A stretch of DNA of 64,000 bases from Euborellia annulipes (lineage: Eukaryota > Arthropoda > Insecta > Dermaptera > Anisolabididae): contig JAKCPI010002418.1 of NCBI GenBank assembly GCA_023213315.1, forward strand, positions 1 to 64,000, in the 5' to 3' direction. Positions 10,900-21,300 of this stretch are shown here, one piece after another (the stretch's first letter is position 1; every line of letters begins with the position of its first letter). A program made the position numbers and the translations under genes. The notes beneath the pieces are model-generated. The model worked only from the letters and a program-made list of their open reading frames with translations, did no database searches and had not been told where the DNA came from.

Positions 10900-12060
10900 T
10901 TCTAAAAAAACAAACATACTGAGAGTGTGAGAAAGCTAAACATGAGCTAAGAATCAGAATTTAATGTATTTTTATTCTTATCTAAAATCTCATCATATTC
11001 AAAAGGAAAAGGGGGTTGAGAGAGAGAGAAATCAATATTTTCCTTTCAAGTTTTTGGCAAATTCAAAATAAGTAATAAAAAAAAAAGAAAGAAAATGCAG
11101 ATAAGCGCATTTCGTCTCTTCATAGAGATATTAAAATAAGAGAAAAAGGGGATCTTTATCGACTTCCAAGCACGCCTTTTGTCGTTACATAAATGCACAC
11201 AGAGACAACCAACTACTCTGCTCTTTTTATTTCATCACTTTAATGTAAAATTAAAAGAATTGTTTTTTTTTCTGGGAGGGGTACATTTAGTTTAATCTTA
11301 TAGAGCATAACGTAACAGGCAAAAAAAAGTTAAATTGTAGAAAAGAGAATTTATAATCTAAATGAGACATTTAGATTAAAAGGGGAAGATGTTGTACCTT
11401 GAGACACTTGTACAGTCGGCGCCACAAGTGCCTGATTTGCTAGCGAGTAGAGTCTTGAGCTTAGTCAACCAAACCAATATTTTTAAAATAAATAAATCAT
11501 CTTTTTATAATGCAACTGAAGGAGAAAAGTTACTTTTAGAATAATACTTTAGAAAGTTAAGTATTTTGATTTAAATTGTCCATATATACGGATATACAGT
11601 GAACAATGGGTATATTCCGGTAAGGGGGATCAAAGAGGCCGGGTTCGCCCCCCCCCCCCCAAATTAAATTTCGTCCTCCTGAAAAAAAGGGTAAAAAATT
11701 CCATGACAGGGGGAAAAATTTTGCCTGCTATGCATTTTTGTTGACGAAAAAAATTACTACAGCAGCTATATATACACACACACACACACTCAGACTCGGA
11801 CATCATTCGAAAAGTAGGCCAACTTAAATGGATTCAGGGGACCTCAAAAAGCATTTTGGCAGATTCAGAAAAATTTCGATTTTTTTTACGATTACATTAA
11901 CTTTACCTGTCCAACCTACGGTTGATGGGCAAAGTTAATAAGTGCATCTATGGCTGCAAAGTTCTTAGCTGAAACTTTCTATTTTATTGTAATTATTATT
12001 TGGTAAAATAAATCACGATTTAACCAAACACAAAAAAAGTCTTTTATTTCAAATAATTGT
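10900..12060. other. No gene seen
   Basis: AT-rich; contains GA-rich stretches, a C-run at 11648-11661 and a (CA)n run at 11775-11789. Nothing coding recognised. Confidence 0.4.
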
Positions 12061-12169
12061 GGAATAATTTGATACAATAGTGGATTTTATTTAATCATTC
12101 TGAAGGAAATTTTACAAGTTCTTCTTTTGAAGGATAATTTCTACAAAATGTTTACGCATTTAATCAATT

Positions 12170-12772
12170 TTATATTTTATATTTGGTTTGGATTTTCTTT
12201 AAAATATAAACTTGTTGCAAATGAACATGCAAAAAGTCCACAGTCATATGAATTTGTTTGATTTTGTACTTTATGAAACTTGAAGCTTGAACTCTCTAAA
12301 TATGGGAATAATTTAAATAAATATAATTTATAACTTTCATGTAAATAATTTCCATTTAAACTATCATAAATATGTAAAACTTGGCCATCATAAAAAGATC
12401 ATATCCAGTGGCCTTTTCTTTTTGGATCATTTGGAGTTACAAATCCTTCATATAAAATTTGATTATGTTCTTTTCCAATAATCAATTATCCCATCCAATG
12501 CAACATATACAGGTTTTATTTTTTTCTTTAATAAAAATTACCATCCCACGAGTTTTCCCTAATGTCATGTTATTTCTAAATACTTGTTTAAATCCTTCAA
12601 TGTTTAAAATATCTTGTTCCCTTGTTAAAGTTTCCGCAAATATTAATATACCCCGTATATCTCCTCTTGAATACCATTCGTCACTATTAATCTCTTTTTC
12701 TTTTGATTTTAAACTGCAGATATTTAAATATGTTATTATAAAATCAATATCTTCATTATCCTTTAGATGATT
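12170..12772 (-). pseudogene. C48/Ulp1-like cysteine protease pseudogene
   Basis: On the minus strand, reading down from 12772, the frame opens with KDNEDIDFIITYLN, resembling the substrate-clamp start of Ulp1-type domains. After frameshifts near 12480-12520 it gives KGHWI, a stop, SFYDGQVLHIYDSLN, and further on QNQTNSYDCGLFACSFATSL. The order His (GHW), Asp (YDS), Gln, Cys (DCG) is the C48 protease catalytic arrangement. Such proteases process ubiquitin-like proteins and are also carried by several DNA transposons; which element this came from is unknown. It is divergent from, and abuts, the Helitron helicase remnant. Several stops and frameshifts make it non-functional. Confidence 0.7.
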
Positions 12773-13800
12773 TTATATCAAAATATATTAAAAGACCTAA
12801 ATCATTAGAGAATATTTGCTTGGCAGATTTTGTAGCCAAAATTTCACCATATAAAAAGAATAAAGTGGATGAAAATGACTTTAAGAATACTGATAATAAT
12901 ATTAATTATAAAGAACGACCAAAATTAGCTATAATTAGATATCGCAGATACTCTATTCAACAAGATCCAATAAATTTCTTTAGAGAACAAGTTATGCTCT
13001 ATTGTCCTTGCCGAAACGAAGAAGGAGAATTGGAAAAAATTGATATAACAAAAAAATATGACTCTAATAAATCAACAATTATGAAAAACCGGCGTATTAT
13101 CTCAGTAGAAGATCTAGAAGCATACATAGAAGTTTATAAACGAGAACAAGAACATGAAGATCCTAATGAAATTAATGAAGGATATATTCTCTCCCAGGAA
13201 CAACAAGTTGATATTTTGGAGCAAGGAGCAGATGTTATTTCTAGGCCTAATAAACCCAACGATAAAACAAAATCAAATCACTTCACTTGTCCAGAACGTA
13301 TTCAACAAAATGAGATACTTAATTGCATGAGAGAATTAAACAAAAAACAAAAAGAATTTATAATGCATATTTTAAAATGTGTAAAAACAAATCAGCTACC
13401 ATTTAAAATTTTTCTTAGCGGATCTGCCGGTGTAGGAAAAAGCGCTGTGATTCACACCATTTTTCAACTAATTACACAAACAGGAAACAAATATGCTAAT
13501 TGTGAATTATTATGTGCCCATCAGGAAAGACGGCATTTTTAATAAATGGATTAACTGCATACAGCATTTTGCTTACCGATCTCACAGTTTGGTGGCGAAA
13601 TGCCGGAATTAAGTAGTGACACAGCCAACAAAATACGTGAGAAATTATTTAATTTAAAAATATTAATTATAGATGAAATATCAATGGTTGGAAGCTCTGT
13701 TTAATCAAATTAATACAAGATTAAAACCAAATAATGGGCAGTAGTGAAGATTTGGGTGGAGTTTCAGTTTTAGTTGTAGGAAATCTGCCACCAGTACTAT
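12757..13800 (+). pseudogene. Helitron Rep/helicase pseudogene (Pif1-like helicase part)
   Basis: An open frame from about 12757 to 13542 covers the linker before the helicase (KRPKSLENICLADFVA; YRRYSIQQDPINFFREQVML; YCPCRNEE) and helicase motif I, FLSGSAGVGKSAVIHTIFQL (Walker A at about 13420-13470). After a break at 13543, other frames supply REKLFNLKILIIDEISMVG (Walker B, 13640-13690) and GGVSVLVVGNLPPV (motif III, 13755-13793). Later motifs are missing. The layout matches the C-terminal half of Helitron RepHel, the rolling-circle transposition protein. The Rep part on the opposite strand at 14905-15219 belongs to the same class but not necessarily the same copy. Confidence 0.85.
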
Positions 13801-13885
13801 ACTACTATGTATATTCATTTGTTTCACAAATTCATTTGTTTATATTTACCCTTTTTTTAATGACACCTGTATGATTTTGTTTTGA

Positions 13886-14035
13886 TTTTTTACTTTATCT
13901 TACCTATGTATATATGTAATATATATATAGAGAGAAAGTATTGGATTCATGTCAAAAATTCGATGTCGAGATTTTGATGGATCTTCACGTTTTGAGGTCC
14001 CCTGAATCCAAAAAAGTGGTTTTCGCGACATGGTC

Positions 14036-14066
<31 letters not shown>

Positions 14067-14552
14067 TCAATTTTAAGCATGAAGGAATTGAGCTAGGAGG
14101 ATGAAATTTTATATTTAAGTTAAATACCTCCCGGGACCGGAAAAATAAGCTTTTAATCAAAATTGGCCAAAGAGTACTAGTACTTTACTGATGTACTTTT
14201 TCAGTTTTTTTCGATTTTCTCAAAATTCGCTCTAACGATTTTGATTAAAATTCAAAAATCAATTATTTTTTAGATGCTCTTTCAAATGTATATTCTCGTT
14301 TTGCCCTCAAAATTGTTTGAAGCACACTTTACTCTTGTATTTCATAGGGAAGATAGGAGAAATGGTTGCCATGGTAACAAAATATAAATATTTTGCCATG
14401 TTTATAATTTTGACATCTTAAATTTCTAATATATTGGCGGAAACTAAATATATTTCGACACAAAAATCTGGTGTGACAAGCACAGAACACAACTTTCGAT
14501 TACCGAAGGTAAGAGAAAGTTGTGTGCTGTGCGCCAGTCACACCAGATTTTT
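13886..14552 (+). mobile_element. Family B, full-length copy
   Basis: 5' end TTTACTTTATCTTACC and AT tract; (GT)n microsatellite at 14039-14066; central block GAGTACTAGTACTTTACTGA; 3' hairpin from AATCTGGTGTGACAAGC (14466) to GTCACACCAGATTTTT (14552). Defines the full-length architecture with no coding capacity. Confidence 0.85.
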
Positions 14553-14904
14553 ATCAAAATTAACGAAAATTTTCTATTTCTTCTTTGATTATTTCAAAAA
14601 CTATTCAGTTTTCGAAAAAATGTCAAAGAATAAAAACTTTTTAAAATAGAGTAATTTATCATAATATAACAAAAAAATTGAAAATTTCAAAATTTTTGAA
14701 AAAACTTTCTAAGTACAGTACTACTTCCAAGTGACGTATTTACTCCAAAAGTTGATAGAATTCTACAATTTTAGTGCAAAGAGCATATACCAAATTTCAT
14801 CGATCTAGCTGCTTTGGTTTTTAAGCAATCGTGTTCACACACACACACACCCAGACGTAATTCCAAAAAAATATACGAGAAAGTCTCGGGGAAGTCATTC
14901 CCCA
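14553..14904. other. AT-rich with short (CA)n; no gene seen
   Basis: Contains a run of CACACAC at 14836-14850 and weak resemblance to family B sub-segments. No coding region. Confidence 0.35.
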
Positions 14905-15219
14905 TATTTTTTTTCTTTTACTGCAAGTGAATGTATGATTGTGTTTTTGAAGGAATATGTATGGATCATTGTCATTTATCTCACAAGTAACAAATGAATC
15001 AATAAAATTTATACATTCATTTATAGATATTGGATTGTTTGGATCATATGTTGGGGCTTTGGCTTGCCAGAGAAAAATATGTTCGTGTGGTGAACTACGA
15101 TTAATCTTATATTCAAAATATCTTGCACATGGGTCATTTCTAATTAAATTGGTTTTAATGTGATCGTCGAGCTCAAATGCTTGTTTTAAGGTGATTTTTT
15201 TATTTTGATTTAATTCCAT
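14905..15219 (-). pseudogene. Helitron Rep (HUH) domain fragment
   Basis: Minus-strand frame of about 105 codons: RYFEYKINRSSPHEHIFLWQ contains the HUH-type His-x-His motif (PHEHIF). It is followed by AKAPTYDPNNP, CINFIDSFVTCEIND and the characteristic QKHNHTFTCSKRKK. This is the catalytic segment of the Helitron replication initiator, upstream of the expected tyrosine motif, which is not present. After the K-rich end the frame runs into unrelated sequence. Rep nicks and joins single strands in rolling-circle transposition; this piece lacks its nucleophile region. Confidence 0.85.
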
Positions 15220-15267
15220 TAATGTTTGTAATAGTTCTGGCCAGTGAGATTCTCCTGCAAAGTTAAA

Positions 15268-15347
15268 AAAAAAAACACTTGGAGGCCGTATAATATTGAC
15301 TTGGGTTCCAAGGGGGCCGCGACTTCAAAAAGTTTAAGAAGCACTGA
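15268..15347 (-). mobile_element. hAT terminal fragment
   Basis: Read on minus, CAGTGCTTCTTAAACTTTTT then GAAGTCGCGGCCCCC is a classical hAT 5' end. No matching other end seen. Confidence 0.55.
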
Positions 15348-15599
15348 TCTAGAGCATACTTTCAATGCAACAAAAAATATCCTAAATTGTAATAAAAGGC
15401 GGGCTTTGCGGCTAGTGCTCGATAATACATTTGGACACCGGTCCCAACTAATGGCATTTCAGATTTAGTGTAGCTCTAGCCTTGGGGTATACAAGGATCC
15501 ATTAATCAGAGCTCTAATGACTATGAGAAGACGTGTGAATTGGAATTGTTTTAGAAAGAATTAGGCCGCCTAATAATGGACGGTTTAAAAAAATATAAA

Positions 15600-15703
15600 A
15601 TGTTATTGTTATTTTTTTGTTGTGTTTGACAAAAATTATATTAATTTCAATTTTATCTTTCTTTCAGGATTATTTTATTCAAAAATAATTGAACCTTCTC
15701 ATT
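15600..15703 (+). repeat. Probable 3' end of an LTR
   Basis: The sequence just before the primer-binding-site-like motif at 15704 should be the end of a 5' LTR. The LTR start and a second LTR were not found, so this is inferred only from position. Confidence 0.35.
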
Positions 15704-15721
15704 TGGTGACCTCGACGTGAT
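15704..15721 (+). promoter_or_regulatory. LTR-retrotransposon primer binding site
   Basis: TGGTGACCTCGACGTGA is one base from the tRNA-complementary PBS (TGGTGACCCCGACGTGA) typical of many arthropod Ty3/gypsy elements. It sits just upstream of Gag-like sequence. Confidence 0.65.
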
Positions 15722-17085
15722 AAAAAGGCTGATCAAGAACAACGTTTCTAGTCAAGAAATCGCAAAAGTAAGCGTCAAAATACGTCCCGTTCTGGAAACA
15801 AAATGTTCGTCTATAGTTTAAGCAGGTCTTTGCTTCTGGCATCACAAGAGACGATACAAAATATCAAACAGTTGATTGAAAGCGGTGTTTTAAATCAAGT
15901 AAGTGATTTAATATTAAATCCACCCGAACAGAACATATACGAAAGTCTCAAAAAAAAAAAAGTTGGAAACTACGTTTGCTCCAAGCTATTAAAAGGGGGT
16001 TCAGGAACAACGTCTAAACGTACTTAAAAAAAAAAAAACTAGACTATTATAAGGAATTTTTCAAAGCGGTTTTTTTTTTAAATGAATTAAATTCAAAATA
16101 GATTATTGGGACATCGAGCTATAATTTTTTTAATGACTTATTAAAAAATTATCGTAATTAATGTTTTTGTTATCAAGCAAATACAAAAAAACAATCTGTC
16201 TCAACAATCTTTAATTTTGCCCACGGGGCGTGGTGTAGAGGTTAGCGTGCTAACCTCATATACCAAACGTCGCGGGTACGGACCCCAGGCAGTCCGATGA
16301 TTTTATTTAAGCCATCTGGATACCAGATGGCTTAAATAAAAATGTCTGGACCCTAATATATATAAATTCATAAATAACGGTTATCGTAAATGTCTTATAT
16401 GGCCTGAGCTGCCGAAAAGACAGTGTGAATGTGTGTGTGAGTGTGAGTGTGAATGAGAAAAAAGTGTGAATGTTTAAAAAAAAAAAAAAAAAAAAAAATC
16501 TTTAATTTTTTTTTAAATTTATAAATGAATTTATTGTTATTATTAACATTTTAATTAAGAAATTTTTAAAATAAGCTTAGATGATTTATTTAAAAATCAA
16601 CTGTCTAATTAGTTCAGCATTCTTGCAATAGATGGCAGTAGATAGATAGTATTAGCCTATATTTATATATTTTTATGCTTTTTATTAAAGATACATAATA
16701 TATAATAACATTTATTGTTAAAAGATGAATGAAAATCAACCAAATGCATTAAATATTATTAGCTACCATTCTGACATCTCTTGGCAAATTTTTGAATTAC
16801 TTGATTTTTTGGGCATACTTTTTATGACACACTACGCCCTCGGCGGAAAAACATGCGGTAACGACCTTTCTGGTCCTATTCCCTTTTAACATCGATGGAA
16901 CTATGCGACAAAAAACCAAGTCAGCTGTTAATGGAAATGAAAAATTTGATTCAGGGGAAATCCGATGAAGATTTATTAAAGTCTCTTTGGCTCCAACAAT
17001 TTCCTATCTAATCTCAGGCAGGCTCTTCTCTCTCTGAGAGTGGTGAGAATTTGGGATAACTGGCTGAAATGAGGCCTTCAGCGTC
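15722..17085 (+). pseudogene. Ty3/gypsy-like Gag pseudogene, interrupted by a SINE
   Basis: Gag-like pieces occur in shifting frames: PFWKQNVRL at about 15789, GITRDDTKYQTVD near 15840-15870, NQVSDLILNPPEQNIYESLK at 15893-15950, and, after a SINE insertion, SMELCDKKPSQLLMEMKNLI then KSDEDLLKSLWLQQFPI at 16895-17008. These match, in order, the conserved N-terminal half of a common arthropod retrotransposon capsid protein (LWF..., QVSDL...NPP, LGD.KPSQLL, LLR.LWLQ.LP). Pol is absent. Frameshifts, stops and the SINE make this an old, dead copy. Gag would form the intracellular particle. Confidence 0.8.
16219..16497 (+). mobile_element. SINE family 1, complete copy with target duplication
   Basis: Flanked by the 12-bp direct repeat ATCTTTAATTTT (16207-16218 and 16498-16509). 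tRNA-like head with A-box region GGCGTGGTGTAGAGGTTAGC and B-box region GCGGGTACGGACCCC; internal palindrome AAGCCATCTGGATACCAGAT; tail ATGGCCTGAGCTGCCGAAA; then (TGTGAG)n and poly-A. Best reference copy of the family. Inserted into the Gag pseudogene. Confidence 0.9.
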
Positions 17086-17164
17086 ACAGACATTTTTCAC
17101 TTTTTTTGATTTTATGCCTTAACACTATTCTCTTCAATTATGAACATAATATTTTGGATAAATA

Positions 17165-17420
17165 TTTTTCTAAGGATATAAAGTTTTTTGTGTGGTTCCC
17201 CCCCTAAATTTTTAATTCTTTTATTTCTTTAAATATGAACATGCTTTTTTGGTTTTAAAATTTCTGAATAAATATCTTTCAAGTGGTTTAAAGTTTTTTT
17301 TTAAATATCTTTCAAGTGGTTTAAAGTTTTTTGTGTAATGCCTCCCCCCCCCCGAATTTTTTATTCTTATATTTCTTCAAATATGAACATGCTTTTTTGG
17401 GTTAAAAATTCCTAAATAAA
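17165..17420 (+). repeat. Short tandem duplications
   Basis: The block ATTTCTTTAAATATGAACATG...GGTTTTAAA...TCAAGTGGTTTAAAGTTTTTTGTGTRRTKCC with a C-run recurs, with a smaller 30-bp duplication (ATCTTTCAAGTGGTTTAAAG) at about 17273-17330. Confidence 0.6.
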
Positions 17421-17941
17421 TATTTGTCGAAGAACCGAAAATGCGGTCCATATATTTACGAACGAAAATAATTTTTCTGGTATGTCTACGGTTTTTTGTT
17501 AAATATGGGCAGATTATAGACATTATAGCTGGTATGATCCAAATACGCCTTCAAATATACAGGAATCTTATAATACAAAATGATCCTGCATTACAAAAGA
17601 GCGCTTTTTTAAGAAAGTACCTTACAGCTATTTAGGGTAAAGTCGGGACAGACGCCGCACTTTTTTTGTTAATTTGTCATAAATTTTAGAGCCTTCAAAA
17701 TACTAAACCAACCGTAACAACTTATATTTTGAACCTTTGAGCAACCAAAATTAATATAAAATAATTTATCTAATTGTTTTTAAAGTGAAATTTGTATGTA
17801 TTTCTAAAACATGTTTTTTTACAACTATTTTTAGGGGTGGGTCAGATGCCGCAGTGGGGTGGGACAGATGGCTTATGGGAGAATAAGCTAAAACGGGCTA
17901 GTGAAATACGGAAACAAAAAATTTATTACATCTTATTCAAT

Positions 17942-18739
17942 AGCCTACATGAAATTGAAAAACCCTTGCTACTGAAAGATTTTCTGCTTTACGAACGCTG
18001 AGTGTTGGGTTTCTGTCCATAAAGGAACGAAATTAGTCACGACGAGCTTTTCCCTGTTCCATATTGAATTTTTTCGGAAGTTTCATTTCAGTAGCAAGTT
18101 TAAGGTGGAATTCCGAGCAACGCGACAGAGCGGCAGCGTCAATAGCGTCACTGCAGCCGCGACAGTGACGCGCCTATGGCTTCCGATGTCGGCGTCAGTA
18201 AACAAACGCGACCTATTGTCCTTACCTAAAAAATGTTAATCCTATCAATATTTCATCTTCATTTTCGTTGAAGTCCGCCATTTTGTTTATTGTTTTGTTA
18301 TGACAACGCTCCGGCAGCGGCCGATCGAGAACAACGGGGCAGTGTCACTGCCGCCAGAGCGGCAATGACGTCACGGCAGTGCCGCGGCTGCAGTGACGCT
18401 ATTGACGCTGCCGCTCTGTCGCGTTGCTCGGAATTTCACCTTTAAACGAAGGTTCTCTAACATGAATTGGCGTAGGTGAGAACCTACATTCTTGAAGTAT
18501 TTTTATGTGGTCAACAATTTTTTTTCAGTCTCTACTCCTAAGTAGGATTGAGGTCCGCAACCTGATTTCTTAAAGTTATTGTTTGTCATTCTCCTTCTGA
18601 TTGTTCGTTCTGGGACTCCTGTTTTTCGAGCTGCCTCACGTATAGCATAATTGTCTTCTTTAATGAGCTTTACAGCTTCTAGAAGATCACTTTCACCCCA
18701 GTGTCCTCTGTTTGAGATCCTACCTCTTGTTCGGGGCAT
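17942..18739 (-). pseudogene. pogo/Tigger-like transposase N-terminal half, split by MITE A
   Basis: From ATG at 18739 the frame gives MPRTRGRISNRGHW, then LLEAVKLIKEDNYAIREAAR and KTGVPERTIRRRM, a Pipsqueak-type helix-turn-helix DNA-binding domain. A frameshift near 18515 then gives KKIVDHIKILQECRFSPTP. MITE A interrupts at 18441-18103. Beyond it the protein resumes as LATEMKLPKKFNME, a stop, then FRSFMDRNPTLSVRKAENLS, the CENP-B-type second DNA-binding domain. The DDE catalytic domain is missing, so the element could only have moved with help from an intact relative. Located within matching TIRs, so origin is clear. Confidence 0.85.
18103..18441 (+). mobile_element. MITE A copy nested in pogo element, with TTA duplication
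   Basis: AGGTGGAATTCCGAGCAACG at the left and GCGTTGCTCGGAATTTCACCT at the right, flanked by TTA on both sides (18100-18102, 18442-18444). It splits the pogo transposase reading frame, which continues on each side. This copy fixes TTA as the target site, as in PIF/Harbinger elements. Confidence 0.9.
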
Positions 18740-19261
18740 TTCCTGAAATACAACGACTGACTTTAGTGCATAATCAACCTTGACCTAATAAAATAACAAG
18801 TCCCAAACAGAGAATATCAGCTCAGGTAGTTATTGTTTGTTTGCGGCATCTGTCCCACAACCTAAATGCGGCGTCTGTCCCGAGGCGCGGGGTAAGATGC
18901 CGCAGCGCCATTTTGTATCAGGCGAACGGCAGAGAACCGGGACGCGTGCATTATCATACTCTACAACTACCTAGCCTACAGTTACAACCTACGTTTGGAT
19001 GAAATATTCTAATATAAGGCTTAAAATACCACTATGAAAATATGCTGGAATAATTTTTGAGGGTTACCTTACAGTTTGCAGTGAAGAAAACTCAAATAAC
19101 TATGACAAAACTTATAATACAACAACAGAAACACGAGTGACACTTCTTAATAGAGCAAGTTAATGGCCCAACTGATTAGTTTCACTGTCGGAGCCCTAGT
19201 GTCGCTGCAGTGACTACTGCGGCATCTGTCCGGCCGCGGCATCTGTCCCGACTTTACCCTA

Positions 19262-19605
19262 CTATTTCTGTAATTGGCCCTTTATTTAACACAATAAATA
19301 AAGAAATAAAAAATTTATTTACTACTTATCTTCGTGATAGTAATAATTTCATATCATTTTATAATTTGCAAATTACGTTATTACCTTAGCGTGATTTCCT
19401 AAGCTTTCGAAATTCTATATTTAAGAGCATTAAATTCTCATTTTGGAGATTTTTTTTTTATTTTGACTTTTGAAAGTGTTAAGATATCAATTTGTTTTTG
19501 CGGTAAAGAAGAATCGAGGCATTGAGAATTGACCACGAGTTAAGAACGTTTAAGGTCCGTGAATTTCAGGTTTTTAACGAAGGCCGTCCAAGAAACATGC
19601 TAAAA
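19262..19605. other. No gene seen
   Basis: AT-rich sequence without recognised repeats or coding potential. Confidence 0.35.
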
Positions 19606-19609
19606 TGTA

Positions 19610-19745
19610 ACAAACTTGCCCGCCGAAGGCGGGCAATTTGCTCGCCGAAGGCGAGCAAAGCTCGCCGGCAGGCGAGCTTGGGGGTCCAGGGGGCGAAGCC
19701 CCCTGGCTAGCGCAAGGTTCGCCGAAGGCGAACCGTGCGGCTAGT
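19610..19745 (-). repeat. Repeat E head with stacked GC palindromes
   Basis: Successive hairpins: GCCCGCCGAAGGCGGGC, GCTCGCCGAAGGCGAGC, AGCTCGCCGGCAGGCGAGCT, GGGGGCGAAGCCCCC and GGTTCGCCGAAGGCGAACC, ending in GCGGCTAGTC. On the minus strand most loops are cTTCGg. Confidence 0.7.
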
Positions 19746-19800
19746 CCACTTATATTATATAAAAAATAGATGTTTGGCTATAATAAGGACATGTTATTTA

Positions 19801-20360
19801 AAAAATATCTGGTGTGACTGTCGTACAGCACACAACTTTCTCTTTCCTTCGGTAACGGAAAAGTTGTGTTCTGTGCTTGTCACACCAGATTTTTCGTGTC
19901 GATATATATTTAGTTTCCGCGGATATATTAGAATTCAAGATGTAAAATTTATTAGTATGAGAAAATATTTATATTTTGTTACCATGGCAACCATTTCTTC
20001 TATCTTTTCTATGAAGTACAAGAGTAAAGTGGCCTTCAAAATATTTCAATGGCAAAATGAGAATACATACAAAAAATAAGATTTTGATCAAAAGCTTATT
20101 TTCGCGCCCTAGCTGGGTGTCTTACTTAAATATAAAATTTCAATGTTCCGCAACAAATTTAGTGTGAAAAAAAAAAATTTAGTTTTAAAAAAAAAATTTC
20201 CGCAGAGCGGATGGGCCCCCCCGAAAAAATTTATATATACGCCTCTGGATTCAGGGGACCTCAAAACGCGTATATTCATCAAAATCTCGACATCGAATTT
20301 TTGACATGAATCCAATACTTTCTCTATATATTAACATATATAGAGGTAAGAGAAAGTAAT
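19801..20360 (-). mobile_element. Family B copy, rearranged 5' part
   Basis: Hairpin end at 19801-19895 (TCTGGTGTGAC...GTCACACCAGA), centre and 5' end with GAGGTAAGAGAAAGTA. Between 20130 and 20240 unrelated sequence (ATGTTCCGCAACAAATTTAG ... TATACGCCTCTG) replaces the microsatellite region. Confidence 0.75.
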
Positions 20361-20950
20361 AAAAAAAATTAATAAATCTACCCTGGTATCTGACGCCATT
20401 CAAGTATTAAGTAAGCAAATCTACAATATACAAATAAGCAAATTGTTAACCTACCCCCATTGGAGGTAACAATTTTTTATTTTAAAATGCTGACGTAATT
20501 AAGTTAACTTAACTCTCCCCTTCTCCCTTGTAGATAAATTTAATTATCCTTCCTGTGGATGGCTGAATGGCGAAGGGTAACGGTCAAAAAAATAAATTAA
20601 AAAAAAATTATCCCTCCTCCCCCCACCCCTAAGTTACTTGATCTTTTTAAAGAGTATACTCAATATATATATTCTCAAAGGCAGATTACAGACGGAAATG
20701 TAAAAATCTTTTGCATAACAAAAATATAAAATTTTCATCAACTTTCAATATTATATTTTTAAGATTTTCCATTTCGACAACAGAAATCATTTAAAATAAA
20801 TCTCTATTTTTCTAAATTATTGGATAATTGGTAGTCAATAAAATTTAGAAAAATTACATAGCTCGAAAAGGAAATGAACACCCGACGACTAGCACAAGTG
20901 GCGAGATTTATACCACTCCACTATAGCTTATTATTTGTATTCTGTACATA
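20361..20950. other. No gene seen
   Basis: AT-rich, with short pyrimidine tracts. No repeat family recognised. Confidence 0.35.
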
Positions 20951-21292
20951 CAGAGGCGGGCGTCCACTAGGTCAACTAGGCGGCCGCCTAGGGCGGCAAC
21001 CTGGAGAGGGCGGCAAAAATGGAAAAATAAAAAAATTTTGGTTCCGCAAGGGCACCAGAAAAAATTTTGTTTCTGCGGGCGGCAAAAAAATTTTGGTTCC
21101 GCGCAAGAGAAAATGTTCCGCACGGGAAAAATTTTGGTTCCGCGAAAAAAAAAAAATTTTCGCAGAAAAATTTTTGCGATCAGGGAAAATTTTAAGGAAG
21201 GGGCGGCAAATTAAATTTTTAAAGTTTTTTTTTTTGGGGGGGGCGCAAAAAATATCTTGCCTAGGGCGGCAGAATAGCTTGCGCCGGCCCTG
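20951..21292. mobile_element. hAT-type MITE with 8-bp duplication TGTACATA
   Basis: CAGAGGCGGGCG at the left and CGCCGGCCCTG at the right, flanked by TGTACATA at 20943-20950 and 21293-21300. The interior is a degenerate reiteration of GGGCGGCAAAA and AATTTTGGTTCCGCG motifs. Confidence 0.85.
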
Positions 21293-21300
21293 TGTACATA

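Larger units (their letters stand above)
17635..19259 (-). mobile_element. pogo/Tigger-like DNA transposon (internally deleted)
   Basis: Terminal inverted repeats GGGTAAAGTCGGGACAGA and complement at both ends (24 bp with one mismatch), flanked by TA on both sides. Subterminal repeats of GCGGCATCTGTCC occur at both ends and inside (17835-17870, 18840-18905, 19220-19250), likely transposase-binding sites. The minus strand carries a pogo-type transposase remnant without a DDE domain. MITE A is inserted at 18103-18441. Confidence 0.9.

Noticed and set aside
16219..16290. Possible genuine tRNA gene at the SINE 1 heads
   Set aside because: A and B boxes are present but no cloverleaf with acceptor stem pairing can be drawn, and the sequence continues into the SINE body with a target duplication.
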